A DNA stretch of 64,000 nt from a virus, in the IMG/VR virus record IMGVR_UViG_3300042460_000724, positions 1 to 64,000 of that record; one strand, 5' to 3'. Numbering within the stretch: position 1 is the first letter of the stretch; the number at the start of each line of letters is the position of its first letter. Positions 14,560-21,584 of the stretch are shown one piece after another. A model generated the notes under the pieces. It had not been told where the DNA came from and did no database searches. It saw only the letters and a program-made list of their open reading frames with translations. A program made the translations under genes and the position numbers.

Positions 14560-14838
14560 ATGCTACAAAAGAAAGAACGTATCCCTCTTAACCTACGCCG
14601 TAGAGTTATTGAACGTGATGGTAAATGGTGTGTTTATTGTGATGAAGACTTATCCGATAAAGAAATACATATGGATCATGTTATTGCTGAATCTAAAGGT
14701 GGAGAAACTACATATAACAATCTTCAAGTAACTTGTAGAAAATGTAATCTTGCTAAGGGTACTTTAACTGAATTAGAATTTGTTGAACGGTTAAGAACCA
14801 GAGCAATAAACATTTTAAATAGAATTGGAGCGGGATAG
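14560..14838 (+). CDS. HNH endonuclease
   Basis: 92 residues. CVYCDEDLSDKEIHMDHVI then NNLQVTCRKCNLAKG gives the paired C-x2-C zinc ribs around a DH...N HNH core. The start was chosen at 14560 because upstream in-frame sequence lies inside tRNA-Leu and a promoter. It is a + strand gene inserted in a - strand tRNA array, and its stop lies 13 nt inside tRNA-Gly on the other strand. Likely a homing-type nuclease. Confidence 0.85.
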   Translation: MLQKKERIPLNLRRRVIERDGKWCVYCDEDLSDKEIHMDHVIAESKGGETTYNNLQVTCRKCNLAKGTLTELEFVERLRTRAINILNRIGAG

Positions 14839-14900
14839 CGGATTCGAACCGCTGACGAACAGCTTGGAAGGCTGACACTCTACCCCTGAGTTAATCCCGC
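14826..14900 (-). tRNA. tRNA-Gly(TCC)
   Basis: GCGGGAT/ATCCCGC acceptor, loop CTTCCAA, encoded CCA. The 3' end overlaps the antisense HNH gene. Confidence 0.92.
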
Positions 14901-14928
14901 AAAAAAGCCCACAATATTTAGTGGGCCC
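14901..14928 (-). terminator. Rho-independent terminator
   Basis: GCCCAC/GTGGGC stem with an 8-nt loop followed by TTTTTT on the - strand. It ends the membrane-protein gene upstream of tRNA-Gly. Confidence 0.8.
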
Positions 14929-14949
14929 TTTGTATGTGTGTGAAAAGTT

Positions 14950-15189
14950 TTATTTCCTATCAAAGGCCCAGAATAAAACTCCTAGAGCTACAAGACCTAC
15001 TAGACCTTGACTACCCAATGCTGTCACAAATTTTAATACATTACCTAAAATGTCTAAACCGATGAATGGCACTGCCGCTCCGAAAATGATTTGTAAGATT
15101 ACACCCACTGCTAATAACTTAACTCCCATGTCAACTACGTGACCTAGAAATCCGCCAGCAATAGCGAATGCGTTATTCATTTTTTCCAT
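14950..15189 (-). CDS. Small glycine-rich membrane protein
   Basis: 79 residues with two hydrophobic helices and Gly-rich turns (AIAGGFLGHVVDMG...LVGLVALGVLFWAF). I chose the ATG at 15189 because AAAGGAAA precedes it, although an ATG 18 nt earlier is in frame. Followed by a terminator. Function unknown. Confidence 0.6.
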   Translation of the reverse strand: MEKMNNAFAIAGGFLGHVVDMGVKLLAVGVILQIIFGAAVPFIGLDILGNVLKFVTALGSQGLVGLVALGVLFWAFDRK

Positions 15190-15296
15190 GTTTTTGTTTC
15201 CTTTCACAAACTAATATTTACCTCTTTGTGAAGGCTTCAAAGCACATTCTCTTTACATTATTAGACTATTGTTATTACACAATAAATCTATATATT

Positions 15297-15372
15297 TGGA
15301 GTAGGTGACAGGAGTCGAACCTGCATAGCACGGATTTGCAATCCGCTACCTAACCATTCGGTACACACCTAC
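15297..15372 (-). tRNA. tRNA-Cys(GCA)
   Basis: GTAGGTG/CACCTAC acceptor, anticodon stem GCGGA/TCCGT, loop TTGCAAA, encoded CCA. Confidence 0.92.
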
Positions 15373-15373
15373 A

Positions 15374-15381
15374 TATAAATA
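15374..15381 (+). promoter_or_regulatory. Late-type promoter box TATAAATA
   Basis: Exact T4-type late box, 4 nt before an ATG at 15386, and 1 bp from the tRNA-Cys gene on the other strand. Confidence 0.6.
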
Positions 15382-15385
15382 CTAT

Positions 15386-15613
15386 ATGGAAATCAACGTG
15401 AACAACTTTTTATTGTTGTATGGAAACAATAAACATCCTTATCAACTAACTGGTAGTTGGGGTGTACACGATGGTTTTAAATTAAATGAGTTTTTACACC
15501 CGCCAAAAAAAGAATTTGTCCCTGACAAATTGCTTACAATAAGTTGCTCTGCATCCCCCGGCGGTACTATAGATATAACAACTTGGTTGTGCTTGCCATC
15601 CACCCATCGATGA
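15386..15613 (+). CDS. Short possible gene or gene remnant
   Basis: A 75-residue frame with plausible coding character only over its first 65 residues (NNFLLLYGNNKHPYQLTGSW...). The last part runs into a non-coding region. A late-type box sits 4 nt upstream of the ATG. It could be a truncated accessory gene. No family recognised. Confidence 0.35.
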   Translation: MEINVNNFLLLYGNNKHPYQLTGSWGVHDGFKLNEFLHPPKKEFVPDKLLTISCSASPGGTIDITTWLCLPSTHR

Positions 15614-15777
15614 ATAGGGCACTCAGCAAGTTTTTACGCTACATCCTTCCATCCGCTTCCCGACAGGGACCGTTCTCGCATTGCTAGCGGCCTTTGGGTT
15701 TAAAGACTACCACCCGTAGTTGTCACACTACTTCTCATCGTGCGGGTCACACTATCCGAAGACACTCGGAACGTTCT
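15614..15777 (-). other. Non-coding spacer in the tRNA array
   Basis: About 165 bp, more GC-rich than its surroundings, no credible gene. Short inverted repeats occur (TCCC-GACA-GGGA; GTAG...CTAC; CCCG...CGGG). It may be part of a stable RNA. Confidence 0.3.
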
Positions 15778-15785
15778 GATAAATA
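15778..15785 (+). promoter_or_regulatory. Late-type promoter box GATAAATA
   Basis: Ends 5 nt before the ATG at 15791. Confidence 0.58.
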
Positions 15786-15790
15786 ATTAT

Positions 15791-16402
15791 ATGAATAACT
15801 ATTATAAATTTATTGATATCTCTAATACTAACGAATATATAGATTATTTCTTAAATATATTTATAAAAGAACATAACTTTATGGAATTAGTTACAAAGTC
15901 AGTTAGTAAAAGATACATTGAATACCCAATAGATAAATATCACAATCCAATGACTGCTAAACTTAGTAATGAATTAACTAAAAAATACAAGTTTCCACCT
16001 ATTAGTCATTTTATATTATTTTATCATACATCCGATCAAGCTATACACGCTGATGGTTCTTTAGTTCCTAGATGGTGTAGTTTTAATTTACCATTAATAG
16101 GTTGGGAAGGTACTAGAATGAACTTTTATTCTCCTAAACCTGATGTAATATCTAAAGATAGAGAAGCTAGATACTATGCAGAAAATGATGTGATTTATCA
16201 GGATCATTTTGATTGTACTAATAATTGGGTACTATGTCATAGTGGTTTACCGCATAAAGTATGTAATATGACTACTGAAAATCCTAGGATCACTTTGGTG
16301 AATAGATTTCACGGTAATCCTACTTTTAAAGTATTAACTACTTTAGTTAACTTGTTTGGTGGAGAGTGTGGGATTCGAACCCACGCACCCATTACTGGAT
16401 GA
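15791..16402 (+). CDS. 2OG-Fe(II) oxygenase-like protein
   Basis: 203 residues. AIHADGSLVPRWCSFNLPLI supplies H-x-D, and LCHSGLPHKVCN plus PRITLVNRF supply the distal His and the 2-oxoglutarate-binding Arg. The pattern matches the protein at 32640-33200 (H-x-D...SLN...M-x-[FW]...PH-x2-x-N...R). It is probably a hydroxylase of unknown substrate. The ATG follows a late-type box by 5 nt. The last 15 codons are antisense to tRNA-Ser. Confidence 0.65.
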   Translation: MNNYYKFIDISNTNEYIDYFLNIFIKEHNFMELVTKSVSKRYIEYPIDKYHNPMTAKLSNELTKKYKFPPISHFILFYHTSDQAIHADGSLVPRWCSFNLPLIGWEGTRMNFYSPKPDVISKDREARYYAENDVIYQDHFDCTNNWVLCHSGLPHKVCNMTTENPRITLVNRFHGNPTFKVLTTLVNLFGGECGIRTHAPITG

Positions 16403-16444
16403 CAGATTAGCAATCTGTTGGTTTAACCACTCACCCAACTCTCC
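16357..16444 (-). tRNA. tRNA-Ser(GCT)
   Basis: Type II tRNA with long variable arm, GGAGAGT/ACTCTCC acceptor, loop TTGCTAA, encoded CCA. Its 3' half is antisense to the end of the oxygenase gene. Confidence 0.92.
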
Positions 16445-16451
16445 TAATACT

Positions 16452-16528
16452 TGGTGCCTCCACCTGGACTCGAACCAGGAACCAATGGATTATGAGTCCA
16501 CTGCGCTAACCAATTGCGCTATAGAGGC
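16452..16528 (-). tRNA. tRNA with CAT anticodon (Met or Ile2)
   Basis: GCCTCTA/TGGAGGC acceptor, anticodon stem GTGGA/TCCAT, loop CTCATAA, encoded CCA. It lacks the initiator C1-A72 mismatch. It is either elongator Met or lysidine-modified Ile2; the GGTTCGAGTCC arm leans to Ile2. Confidence 0.85.
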
Positions 16529-16537
16529 ATCATTCTT

Positions 16538-16622
16538 TGGTGCGAGTGGGCGGGGTCGAACCGCCATGCCTTGCGACGCCAGATTTTAAGTCTGGAGAGT
16601 ATACCGATTTCTCCACACTCGC
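16538..16622 (-). tRNA. tRNA-Leu(TAA)
   Basis: Type II with long variable arm, GCGAGTG/CACTCGC acceptor, anticodon stem CCAGA/TCTGG, loop CTTAAAA, encoded CCA. Confidence 0.92.
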
Positions 16623-16629
16623 ATTGTTT

Positions 16630-17052
16630 TTACTTATCACTCTTAAGACCAAGTGAAATATTCTTTTTATGTTCTTCAGTTTTGAGTTTACCCTTATTAC
16701 CTGAACCATGTGAATTACCAATCATCTTGTGACTATTCATCTTACAAGCTGTTTCATAACCATACTTATGTACAAGGGATTCCCAAGGACTCTTCCAAGT
16801 GCCATTATTTTTAGCATCCTGAATATTTTCTTTTCTTGTTCCCCAATAAAGATGTTTTGGATTTGAACATTTGTCATTATGACAAGCGTGACACAAATCA
16901 ACTTTACTAGGTAAATTCGTATTAAGATATTGTGCTAACACACCGCGATGAACTGTACTATTACCACCTCGTTCAATACAAGGTTCAGCCAATTCTAAAT
17001 GTTGCGTTCTTGCTTCTCTTGCTTCAGCTATCCAATTTTCAACTAAAATCAT
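16630..17052 (-). CDS. HNH homing endonuclease with NUMOD3-like tail
   Basis: 140 residues. VDLCHACHNDKCSNPKHLYW is an HNH core of the phage homing type (CHNDxCxNPxHL). The C-terminal GSGNKGKLKTEEHKKNISLG resembles a NUMOD3 DNA-binding motif. GGAG precedes the ATG, behind a CATAAATA box. It is wedged between tRNA-Leu(TAA) and tRNA-Asp. Confidence 0.85.
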   Translation of the reverse strand: MILVENWIAEAREARTQHLELAEPCIERGGNSTVHRGVLAQYLNTNLPSKVDLCHACHNDKCSNPKHLYWGTRKENIQDAKNNGTWKSPWESLVHKYGYETACKMNSHKMIGNSHGSGNKGKLKTEEHKKNISLGLKSDK

Positions 17053-17119
17053 TTTTGATCTCCTCTATGTTTATTTATGCTAAACACAAGTAAATAAATG
17101 ATTTTGTGATTACTAAACT

Positions 17120-17196
17120 TGGCGCACCGTAGGGGACTCGAACCCCTGGCCTCTTGCGTGACAGGCAAGCGATCTAACCAACTGAGCTAACGGTGC
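17120..17196 (-). tRNA. tRNA-Asp(GTC)
   Basis: GCACCGT/ACGGTGC acceptor, anticodon stem CTTGC/GCAAG, loop CTGTCAC, encoded CCA. Confidence 0.93.
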
Positions 17197-17207
17197 ATGT
17201 TCTTGTA

Positions 17208-17846
17208 TTATAAAAAACTATCAGAAGTAACTGTAAAGTCTTTATATTTTTCTATACTTTTTTCTATTAAAGACTTCTGAACAAGTCCATCAACAATTAC
17301 TAATAATTTTTCTCTATCAGGATTATAAGTAGTTCCGTGCCAACAATGTTTGTCATTGTATGAAAACCAATTAGTTTCTTTTGGTAAAGAAAGAGGAATA
17401 GTTTTATTACCGTCTGGTAAGCTAAAATGCCATTGTTGTTCTTCCCAAGGATGATATAACATTGCTCTTATTCTCCATATATCAAGACCGTCATCCGCAT
17501 GAGGGGAAAAATTCTTAAGGCTCTTAACTATACGTATTGTTCTTACATTTGAAAACGGTAAATTAATACATTGTTGATACAACTTTGGTAAACTATGACT
17601 GATATCAACGTACGGGGATTGCCACAATGTTCTTCTCTCGCTACTCGCAGTCTGAAATATGTCCATTCCAAACCAGATATCGTTCCTACCTAACATACTA
17701 TTGTTAGGTACAGGTCTTGATACAGGATTTTGAGGTACAAAATAAGTTTTTACTAAGTTGTCAGCATTCTTATGCCATATTTCCCAAAATACATTCCAAT
17801 CATCTGGAACTAGCGGTGGTATATCTAATGGTGTAGCGATAATCAT
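17208..17846 (-). CDS. 2OG-Fe(II) oxygenase-like protein (hydroxylase)
   Basis: 212 residues. FSPHADDGLDIWRIR holds H-x-D and a following Arg. DKHCWHGTTYNPDREKLLVI holds the distal His and an Arg, with core beta strands between. It differs from the other 2OG-like proteins in the window and may be closer to the aspartyl/asparaginyl hydroxylase type. The start at 17846 was chosen because it lies 5 nt after a TATAAATA box and upstream codons fall inside tRNA-Tyr. Confidence 0.6.
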   Translation of the reverse strand: MIIATPLDIPPLVPDDWNVFWEIWHKNADNLVKTYFVPQNPVSRPVPNNSMLGRNDIWFGMDIFQTASSERRTLWQSPYVDISHSLPKLYQQCINLPFSNVRTIRIVKSLKNFSPHADDGLDIWRIRAMLYHPWEEQQWHFSLPDGNKTIPLSLPKETNWFSYNDKHCWHGTTYNPDREKLLVIVDGLVQKSLIEKSIEKYKDFTVTSDSFL

Positions 17847-17851
17847 ATTAC

Positions 17852-17859
17852 TATTTATA
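17852..17859 (-). promoter_or_regulatory. Late-type promoter box TATAAATA
   Basis: Exact T4-type late box on the - strand, 5 nt before the ATG at 17846, and 4 bp from the 3' end of tRNA-Tyr. Confidence 0.62.
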
Positions 17860-17863
17860 TGCT

Positions 17864-17948
17864 TGGTGGAGATTACTGGGATCGAACCAGTCGTGCTATA
17901 AAGCGGCGGATTTACAGTCCACTGCATCACCATTGATGCTTCATCTCC
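17864..17948 (-). tRNA. tRNA-Tyr(GTA)
   Basis: Type II with long variable arm, anticodon stem GTGGA/TCCGC, loop CTGTAAA, encoded CCA. One mismatch at the base of the acceptor stem. Confidence 0.9.
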
Positions 17949-18202
17949 GAATACACATAGATATGTACAATAACATTACTATCATACACATCTATATTAA
18001 ATTAGTATAAGCTACTTGTTTCCACACAAGCCCTTAATTGAGCGGTTACTCTGTCCATCCTTTTTATTCTAATGTCTGTGTGCAGAAGGATACTGCCTAT
18101 CAGATTCCGAGGGGTAGTTTCCAGCCCTACACTTACGGTCTTCTGCCACCGGATCTCTATCGCTAATCAAACGCTATTTTAACGAAAATAGTAACGGGAT
18201 GC
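17949..18202 (-). other. Non-coding, hairpin-bearing spacer
   Basis: 254 bp without a credible gene. GCAGAAG (18082-18088) pairs with CTTCTGC (18140-18146) around smaller hairpins. CTATTTT-AACG-AAAATAG forms a hairpin at 18174-18191, just past the 3' end of tRNA-Glu. It may be a stable RNA between tRNA-Tyr and tRNA-Glu. Confidence 0.4.
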
Positions 18203-18278
18203 TGGAGCTCGGTACGGGATTCGAACCCGTGTGAATGCCGTGAAAGGGCACTATCCTAGGCCGCTAGATGAACCGAGC
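18203..18278 (-). tRNA. tRNA-Glu(TTC)
   Basis: GCTCGGT/ACCGAGC acceptor, anticodon stem GTGCC/GGCAT, loop CTTTCAC, encoded CCA. Confidence 0.93.
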
Positions 18279-18712
18279 ATTATGTTATTAGTTTTGCTGA
18301 CGCACTATTTGCTATGTCTCAACGGAATCGGTGGCCACACTACCGTTTATCGTCATAGTTACGTAGGGTTGACGTTTACCCAAGGGCTTACATCAGCAAA
18401 ACTAATAACACACTATATGAAAACACATTATGGGAACTATTAAACAAATAATCAGTACCGTCTACTGATGCAGTGTCATTCGTCATTACTGCCTGACTGC
18501 CCGTCACGTTCGTAACTTTCGTTATCATACGCTTCTTGTACTCTATGCGAAGCCAGTCCGTCAACTGGTTATGCTTCCATAGAGTACCTAACGGATCAGG
18601 TAACCCTTAATATGTTTACATATAGTCCCTGTAACTTAAACAGGGCTATATGATAACTTAACTTTTTAAAGAACTTTTTGCAACTGACTCTATCGTTTGT
18701 TGCTATGTGTCT
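18279..18712 (-). ncRNA. Putative structured phage RNA behind tandem promoters
   Basis: 434 bp with no credible gene but strong secondary structure. An 18-bp perfect inverted repeat lies at 18283-18300 and 18393-18410. A branched hairpin (TACTCTATG...CATAGAGTA with inner CCAG/CTGG) spans 18539-18586. A 13-bp hairpin with one bulge (CATATAG-CCCTGT) spans 18619-18652. Two consensus sigma70 promoters lie immediately upstream on the - strand. It may be a stable RNA co-transcribed with tRNA-Glu, similar in position to the small stable RNAs in the T4 tRNA cluster. Family unknown. Confidence 0.5.
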
Positions 18713-18741
18713 ATTATAACACCGTTTTGATTAATTGTCAA
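18713..18741 (-). promoter_or_regulatory. Sigma70-like promoter (TTGACA-17-TATAAT)
   Basis: Exact consensus. It faces the structured non-coding region and tRNA-Glu. Confidence 0.88.
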
Positions 18742-18794
18742 ATTCTTTTTTGTGTCTCTGTTTCCAAGAACTTCTTCAATCAATCTAAGTATCT

Positions 18795-18823
18795 ATTATA
18801 GCACCAAGTTGATTTATTGTCAA
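18795..18823 (-). promoter_or_regulatory. Sigma70-like promoter (TTGACA-17-TATAAT)
   Basis: Exact consensus, overlapping the stop of the gene at 18820-19053. There is no gene between it and the next promoter 54 bp on, so the two act in tandem. Confidence 0.87.
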
Positions 18824-19053
18824 ATTTTGAGTGCCTCTTTAAAGTTTTCAGAAATGATACCTTCTTTAACTCTAACATACTCACAATAAACTCTACCTTC
18901 ACCTAGGTGAAATTTCTTATCCTCGATTTGTTCTTCAATGTAGGACCAATCAAGATTATCATTTAAAACTTTCATCAATGCTTTTGCCGCATTGCGTGTT
19001 TGATATTTGTAACCTTGACCTAGCATCTCTCGGCGCCAATCATCATTCAACAT
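18820..19053 (-). CDS. Small phage protein, unknown function
   Basis: 77 residues, helical and charged (MLNDDWRREMLGQGYKYQTR...). AAAGGAGTTGG precedes the ATG, and a consensus promoter lies 30 bp upstream. No motif recognised. Confidence 0.6.
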   Translation of the reverse strand: MLNDDWRREMLGQGYKYQTRNAAKALMKVLNDNLDWSYIEEQIEDKKFHLGEGRVYCEYVRVKEGIISENFKEALKI

Positions 19054-19082
19054 ACCAACTCCTTTAGTTAATCTAAGTATCT

Positions 19083-19111
19083 ATTATAGCACCGATTGGA
19101 TTTATTGTCAA
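19083..19111 (-). promoter_or_regulatory. Sigma70-like promoter (TTGACA-17-TATAAT)
   Basis: Exact consensus, between tRNA-Arg(TCT) and the gene starting at 19053. Confidence 0.88.
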
Positions 19112-19115
19112 ATTC

Positions 19116-19190
19116 TGGTCCGGGGTACAGGAATCGAACCTGTATTGACTGCTTAGAAGGCAGCTGTATTATCCATTATACTAACCCCAG
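19116..19190 (-). tRNA. tRNA-Arg(TCT)
   Basis: CTGGGGT/ACCCCGG acceptor, anticodon stem GCTGC/GCAGT, loop CTTCTAA, encoded CCA. Confidence 0.92.
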
Positions 19191-19204
19191 CTACTTCAGT
19201 TGAT

Positions 19205-19280
19205 TGGCTCCCCTACGTGGGCTCGAACCACGGACATTTTGATTAACAGTCAAACGCTCTACCGACTGAGCTATAGGAGA
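19205..19280 (-). tRNA. tRNA-Asn(GTT)
   Basis: TCTCCTA/TAGGGGA acceptor, anticodon stem TTTGA/TCAAA, loop CTGTTAA, encoded CCA. Confidence 0.93.
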
Positions 19281-19287
19281 ATAATTT

Positions 19288-19362
19288 TGGTGCCGACTAT
19301 CGGATTCGAACTGATGACCTATCGCTTACAAGGCGATTGCACTACCACTGTGCTAAGTCGGC
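19288..19362 (-). tRNA. tRNA-Thr(TGT)
   Basis: GCCGACT/AGTCGGC acceptor, anticodon stem ATCGC/GCGAT, loop CTTGTAA, encoded CCA. Confidence 0.93.
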
Positions 19363-19379
19363 ATATTTTATTTAAGTGT

Positions 19380-19408
19380 ATTGTATCATAGGAAAACTTT
19401 TATGTCAA
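19380..19408 (-). promoter_or_regulatory. Sigma70-like promoter for Thr-Asn-Arg tRNAs
   Basis: TTGACA, 17-bp spacer, TACAAT on the - strand, directly upstream of tRNA-Thr. Confidence 0.78.
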
Positions 19409-19409
19409 C

Positions 19410-19970
19410 CTATGATAGCAATATTCTACTGTGTTTGGGAACACCTGCTAACAAGTATTCCATTTGGTCTGCAAGAATTGTTCTATGTTGTAGTATCATA
19501 TTTTCGTAGTGATTAGGTATGTACGGTGTGTACAATAATTCCATACGTGACTCTTTCAATGTCTTATGACCTTTACGGCTGTTACAATCTTTACAAGCGG
19601 TAACAACGTTCATCCAAATGTTTTCGCCACCTTTACTCTTTGGATGAATATGGTCACGACTTAACATATGATAGTTAAGGAATTGCTCACCGCAGTATGC
19701 ACATACGTGACGGTCACGACCAAACAATGTTTTATTAGTTAGTGCTACACAAGAATGTTTGTATGGATTGAATCCGTGACCTTTGATAGCGATAATGCTA
19801 TTAGTTTCTAAGTAACTTAATGTACCGTCTTTTTGTATGCCGCCACGATACTTAGCCACAACTTCCCCCATACTCCATGCTATGGCATCTTTTGCTTTAT
19901 AGGTAATTGCGTCATCATTTGAGATCCACTGCCGGGGAACTCCTGAGATATCTAGTGCTAATACCGCCAT
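19410..19970 (-). CDS. HNH endonuclease
   Basis: 186 residues. HVCAYCGEQ...SRDHIHPKSKGGENIWMN then CKDCNSRKG is a complete HNH site with two C-x2-C zinc knuckles. The N-terminal 85 residues form a separate domain that may contact DNA. AAGGAGT precedes the ATG. It lies between tRNA-Arg(TCG) and tRNA-Thr, and is longer than the other HNH genes of the array apart from the one at 21585-22163. Confidence 0.88.
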   Translation of the reverse strand: MAVLALDISGVPRQWISNDDAITYKAKDAIAWSMGEVVAKYRGGIQKDGTLSYLETNSIIAIKGHGFNPYKHSCVALTNKTLFGRDRHVCAYCGEQFLNYHMLSRDHIHPKSKGGENIWMNVVTACKDCNSRKGHKTLKESRMELLYTPYIPNHYENMILQHRTILADQMEYLLAGVPKHSRILLS

Positions 19971-20016
19971 TGTGTACTCCTTTTTGTTATTATCACTAAC
20001 TGTATTTAATGCCTAA

Positions 20017-20091
20017 TGGCGGGTCCTGCAGGAATTGAACCCACATCCCGAAGTTCGAAGCATCGTATTCTATCCATTGAACTAAGGACCC
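20017..20091 (-). tRNA. tRNA-Arg(TCG)
   Basis: GGGTCCT/AGGACCC acceptor, anticodon loop CTTCGAA with one T-T mismatch in the stem, encoded CCA. Confidence 0.85.
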
Positions 20092-20093
20092 AT

Positions 20094-20169
20094 TGGTACC
20101 AAGAGTTGGACTCGAACCAACCACACCTAGTGCTTCAAACTAGTGCTCTACCTGATGAGCTATCTTGGC
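20094..20169 (-). tRNA. tRNA-Phe(GAA)
   Basis: GCCAAGA/TCTTGGT acceptor, anticodon stem CTAGT/ACTAG, loop TTGAAGC, encoded CCA. 2 nt from tRNA-Arg(TCG). Confidence 0.92.
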
Positions 20170-20331
20170 TTATAAAAGAGGGAGCCTAACTATCTTATTG
20201 TTAGTAAGCCTTGCTAGATTGTCTCGTATAGTCAAGTTTAACACCGGCTTCAATCATACTGTAGTGTCAACATAGCTCGCCCCACTATGTCTAGATTGGC
20301 AGGGACTCAAAACTATCGTCTATCCCATAAC
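20170..20331 (-). other. Non-coding spacer with small hairpins
   Basis: 162 bp without a credible gene. ACATAG/CTATGT (20270-20290) forms a hairpin on either strand. It may be a structured RNA or spacer between tRNA-Phe and tRNA-Gln. Confidence 0.3.
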
Positions 20332-20409
20332 TGGCACCCCCTGATGGATTCGAACCACCGAATGTCGGAATCAAAATCCGAGGCCTTAGACCAACTTGGC
20401 GAAGGGGGT
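20332..20409 (-). tRNA. tRNA-Gln(TTG)
   Basis: ACCCCCT/AGGGGGT acceptor, anticodon stem TCGGA/TCCGA, loop TTTTGAT, encoded CCA. Confidence 0.92.
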
Positions 20410-20418
20410 ATTTTATCT

Positions 20419-20508
20419 TTAATAAAGACTCTCCTTGTACACATTACATAAATGTGTCCATGCTTCAATTTCTTGTTTATGTTTTTCTACTGATTGATTC
20501 CAATTCAT
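20419..20508 (-). CDS. Putative 29-residue peptide
   Basis: A short frame (MNWNQSVEKHKQEIEAWTHL...) with a strong AAGGAGACAG ribosome site. It exactly fills the gap between tRNA-Gln and tRNA-Ile. It is helical and amphipathic. Function unknown. Confidence 0.5.
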   Translation of the reverse strand: MNWNQSVEKHKQEIEAWTHLCNVYKESLY

Positions 20509-20526
20509 TTCTGTCTCCTTAAAATT

Positions 20527-20603
20527 TGGTAGCCTCACTCTGACTCGAACAGAGGACCTATGCGTTATCAACACATTGCTCTAACCAACTGAGCTATGAG
20601 GCT
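20527..20603 (-). tRNA. tRNA-Ile(GAT)
   Basis: AGCCTCA/TGAGGCT acceptor, anticodon stem ATGTG/CGCAT, loop TTGATAA, encoded CCA. Confidence 0.92.
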
Positions 20604-20610
20604 AAATGTT

Positions 20611-20685
20611 TGGTGGATGTAAGTAGATTTGAACTACTGACCTATTCCGTATGAAGGAATTGCACTACCGCTGTGCTATACATCC
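20611..20685 (-). tRNA. tRNA with CAT anticodon (probably elongator Met)
   Basis: GGATGTA/TACATCC acceptor fully paired, so not an initiator. Anticodon stem ATTCC/GGAAT, loop TTCATAC, encoded CCA. Ile2 is the alternative identity. Confidence 0.88.
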
Positions 20686-20686
20686 A

Positions 20687-20763
20687 TGGGGTGCTTGATG
20701 GGATTCGAACCCACGTATATCGGAATCACAATCCGAGGTCTTAACCGCTTGACGACAAGCACC
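20687..20763 (-). tRNA. tRNA-His(GTG)
   Basis: GTGCTTG/CAAGCAC acceptor with the extra G(-1):C73 pair typical of histidine tRNA. Anticodon stem TCGGA/TCCGA, loop TTGTGAT, encoded CCA. Confidence 0.92.
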
Positions 20764-20769
20764 ATATGT

Positions 20770-20859
20770 TGGAGGAAGATAACAGAATCGAACTGTCACC
20801 TATTCATCATAAGTGGGACGGTTTTCAAGACCGTGTCCGCGCCATGCAGCCTATCTTCC
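20770..20859 (-). tRNA. tRNA-Ser(TGA)
   Basis: Type II with long variable arm, GGAAGAT/ATCTTCC acceptor, anticodon stem ACGGT/ACCGT, loop CTTGAAA, encoded CCA. Its 5' end overlaps the end of the upstream HNH gene by 9 nt. Confidence 0.92.
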
Positions 20860-21303
20860 ATTTGTTCTATTTTTAGACTTGTATGTGGGAAGTTGTGAAT
20901 CACAGTTACTACACACAAACCTTAAGTTTTCTAAACGATTATCATTATTAACCCCGTTAATATGGTCAAGTATTAACGGCATAGGTTTATCGTGCCATTC
21001 GGGCCCAAGACCACAACAAGCACATTTATATTCTATTAAGTTGTTTGTTCTTATCCTAGCCTTAACACTATGTCGGGCATAAGTGGAATTCTCACAAAAC
21101 ACAACTTCATCGGGATATAACTTATCCCATTTAGGGTGTCTACCTACCTCTTTACCTACATTCCAAGGGGTCGACCCTTTTTGTGCACCGGCTTTGTCCG
21201 AATGTTTATGCTTGATTTTATTAGGGTTACTAATACACACCATTTCGTGCGATGTTAGTGACCCTTTATTATTTATTTCTCTGTTACAATGTTGGCAATT
21301 CAT
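20851..21303 (-). CDS. HNH endonuclease with N-terminal zinc finger
   Basis: 150 residues. An N-terminal CQHCNREI...HEMVC finger is followed by a basic linker. The HNH core is CACCGLGPEW...LILDHINGVNNDNRLENL, then CSNCDSQ. GAGGATAC precedes the ATG, behind a CATAAATA box. The stop lies inside the tRNA-Ser(TGA) gene on the same strand, a sign of insertion right beside a tRNA. Confidence 0.85.
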   Translation of the reverse strand: MNCQHCNREINNKGSLTSHEMVCISNPNKIKHKHSDKAGAQKGSTPWNVGKEVGRHPKWDKLYPDEVVFCENSTYARHSVKARIRTNNLIEYKCACCGLGPEWHDKPMPLILDHINGVNNDNRLENLRFVCSNCDSQLPTYKSKNRTNGR

Positions 21304-21367
21304 AATAGTATCCTCACTATTATTTATGCTTTATCGCAGAAAAACAGCAAATAAGTTCAATAAACCC

Positions 21368-21553
21368 TTAGGCTTTTTTGTCTATTTCATAGTTGTGATG
21401 CGTCGGCTCTAACTCACCGTCTCTATTATAAAGATATTGAACAACTTCAACAAGTTGTTTATTAGTTGCCGGATCTTTTACGATAGTGTACACCGTAGTA
21501 CGATATTGATGATTAATCATATCATTTATAGGTGTTGTGCTTTGTACTATCAT
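21368..21553 (-). CDS. Small phage protein, unknown function
   Basis: 61 residues (MIVQSTTPINDMINHQYRTT...). It has a beta-rich middle and acidic/His C-terminus. The ATG lies 4 nt after a late-type AATAAATA box and lacks a Shine-Dalgarno. Function unknown. Confidence 0.55.
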   Translation of the reverse strand: MIVQSTTPINDMINHQYRTTVYTIVKDPATNKQLVEVVQYLYNRDGELEPTHHNYEIDKKA

Positions 21554-21557
21554 ATAG

Positions 21558-21565
21558 TATTTATT
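21558..21565 (-). promoter_or_regulatory. Late-type promoter box AATAAATA
   Basis: On the - strand, 4 nt before the ATG at 21553, directly beside the tRNA-like 3' remnant. Confidence 0.58.
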
Positions 21566-21566
21566 A

Positions 21567-21584
21567 TGGTGGAAGCAGAGGGAT
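21567..21584 (-). pseudogene. Possible tRNA 3'-end remnant
   Basis: On the - strand the sequence ATCCCTCTGCTTCCACCA looks like the 3' T-stem strand, acceptor strand, discriminator A and CCA of a tRNA. It begins right after the HNH stop codon. No matching 5' half is seen, so it looks like what is left after an HNH insertion or deletion. Confidence 0.4.

Noticed and set aside
20686-21082. + strand frames over tRNA-His, tRNA-Ser and the adjacent HNH gene
   Set aside because: Frames translate tRNA T-arms (GGFEPT-like peptides) and antisense HNH sequence; no independent support.
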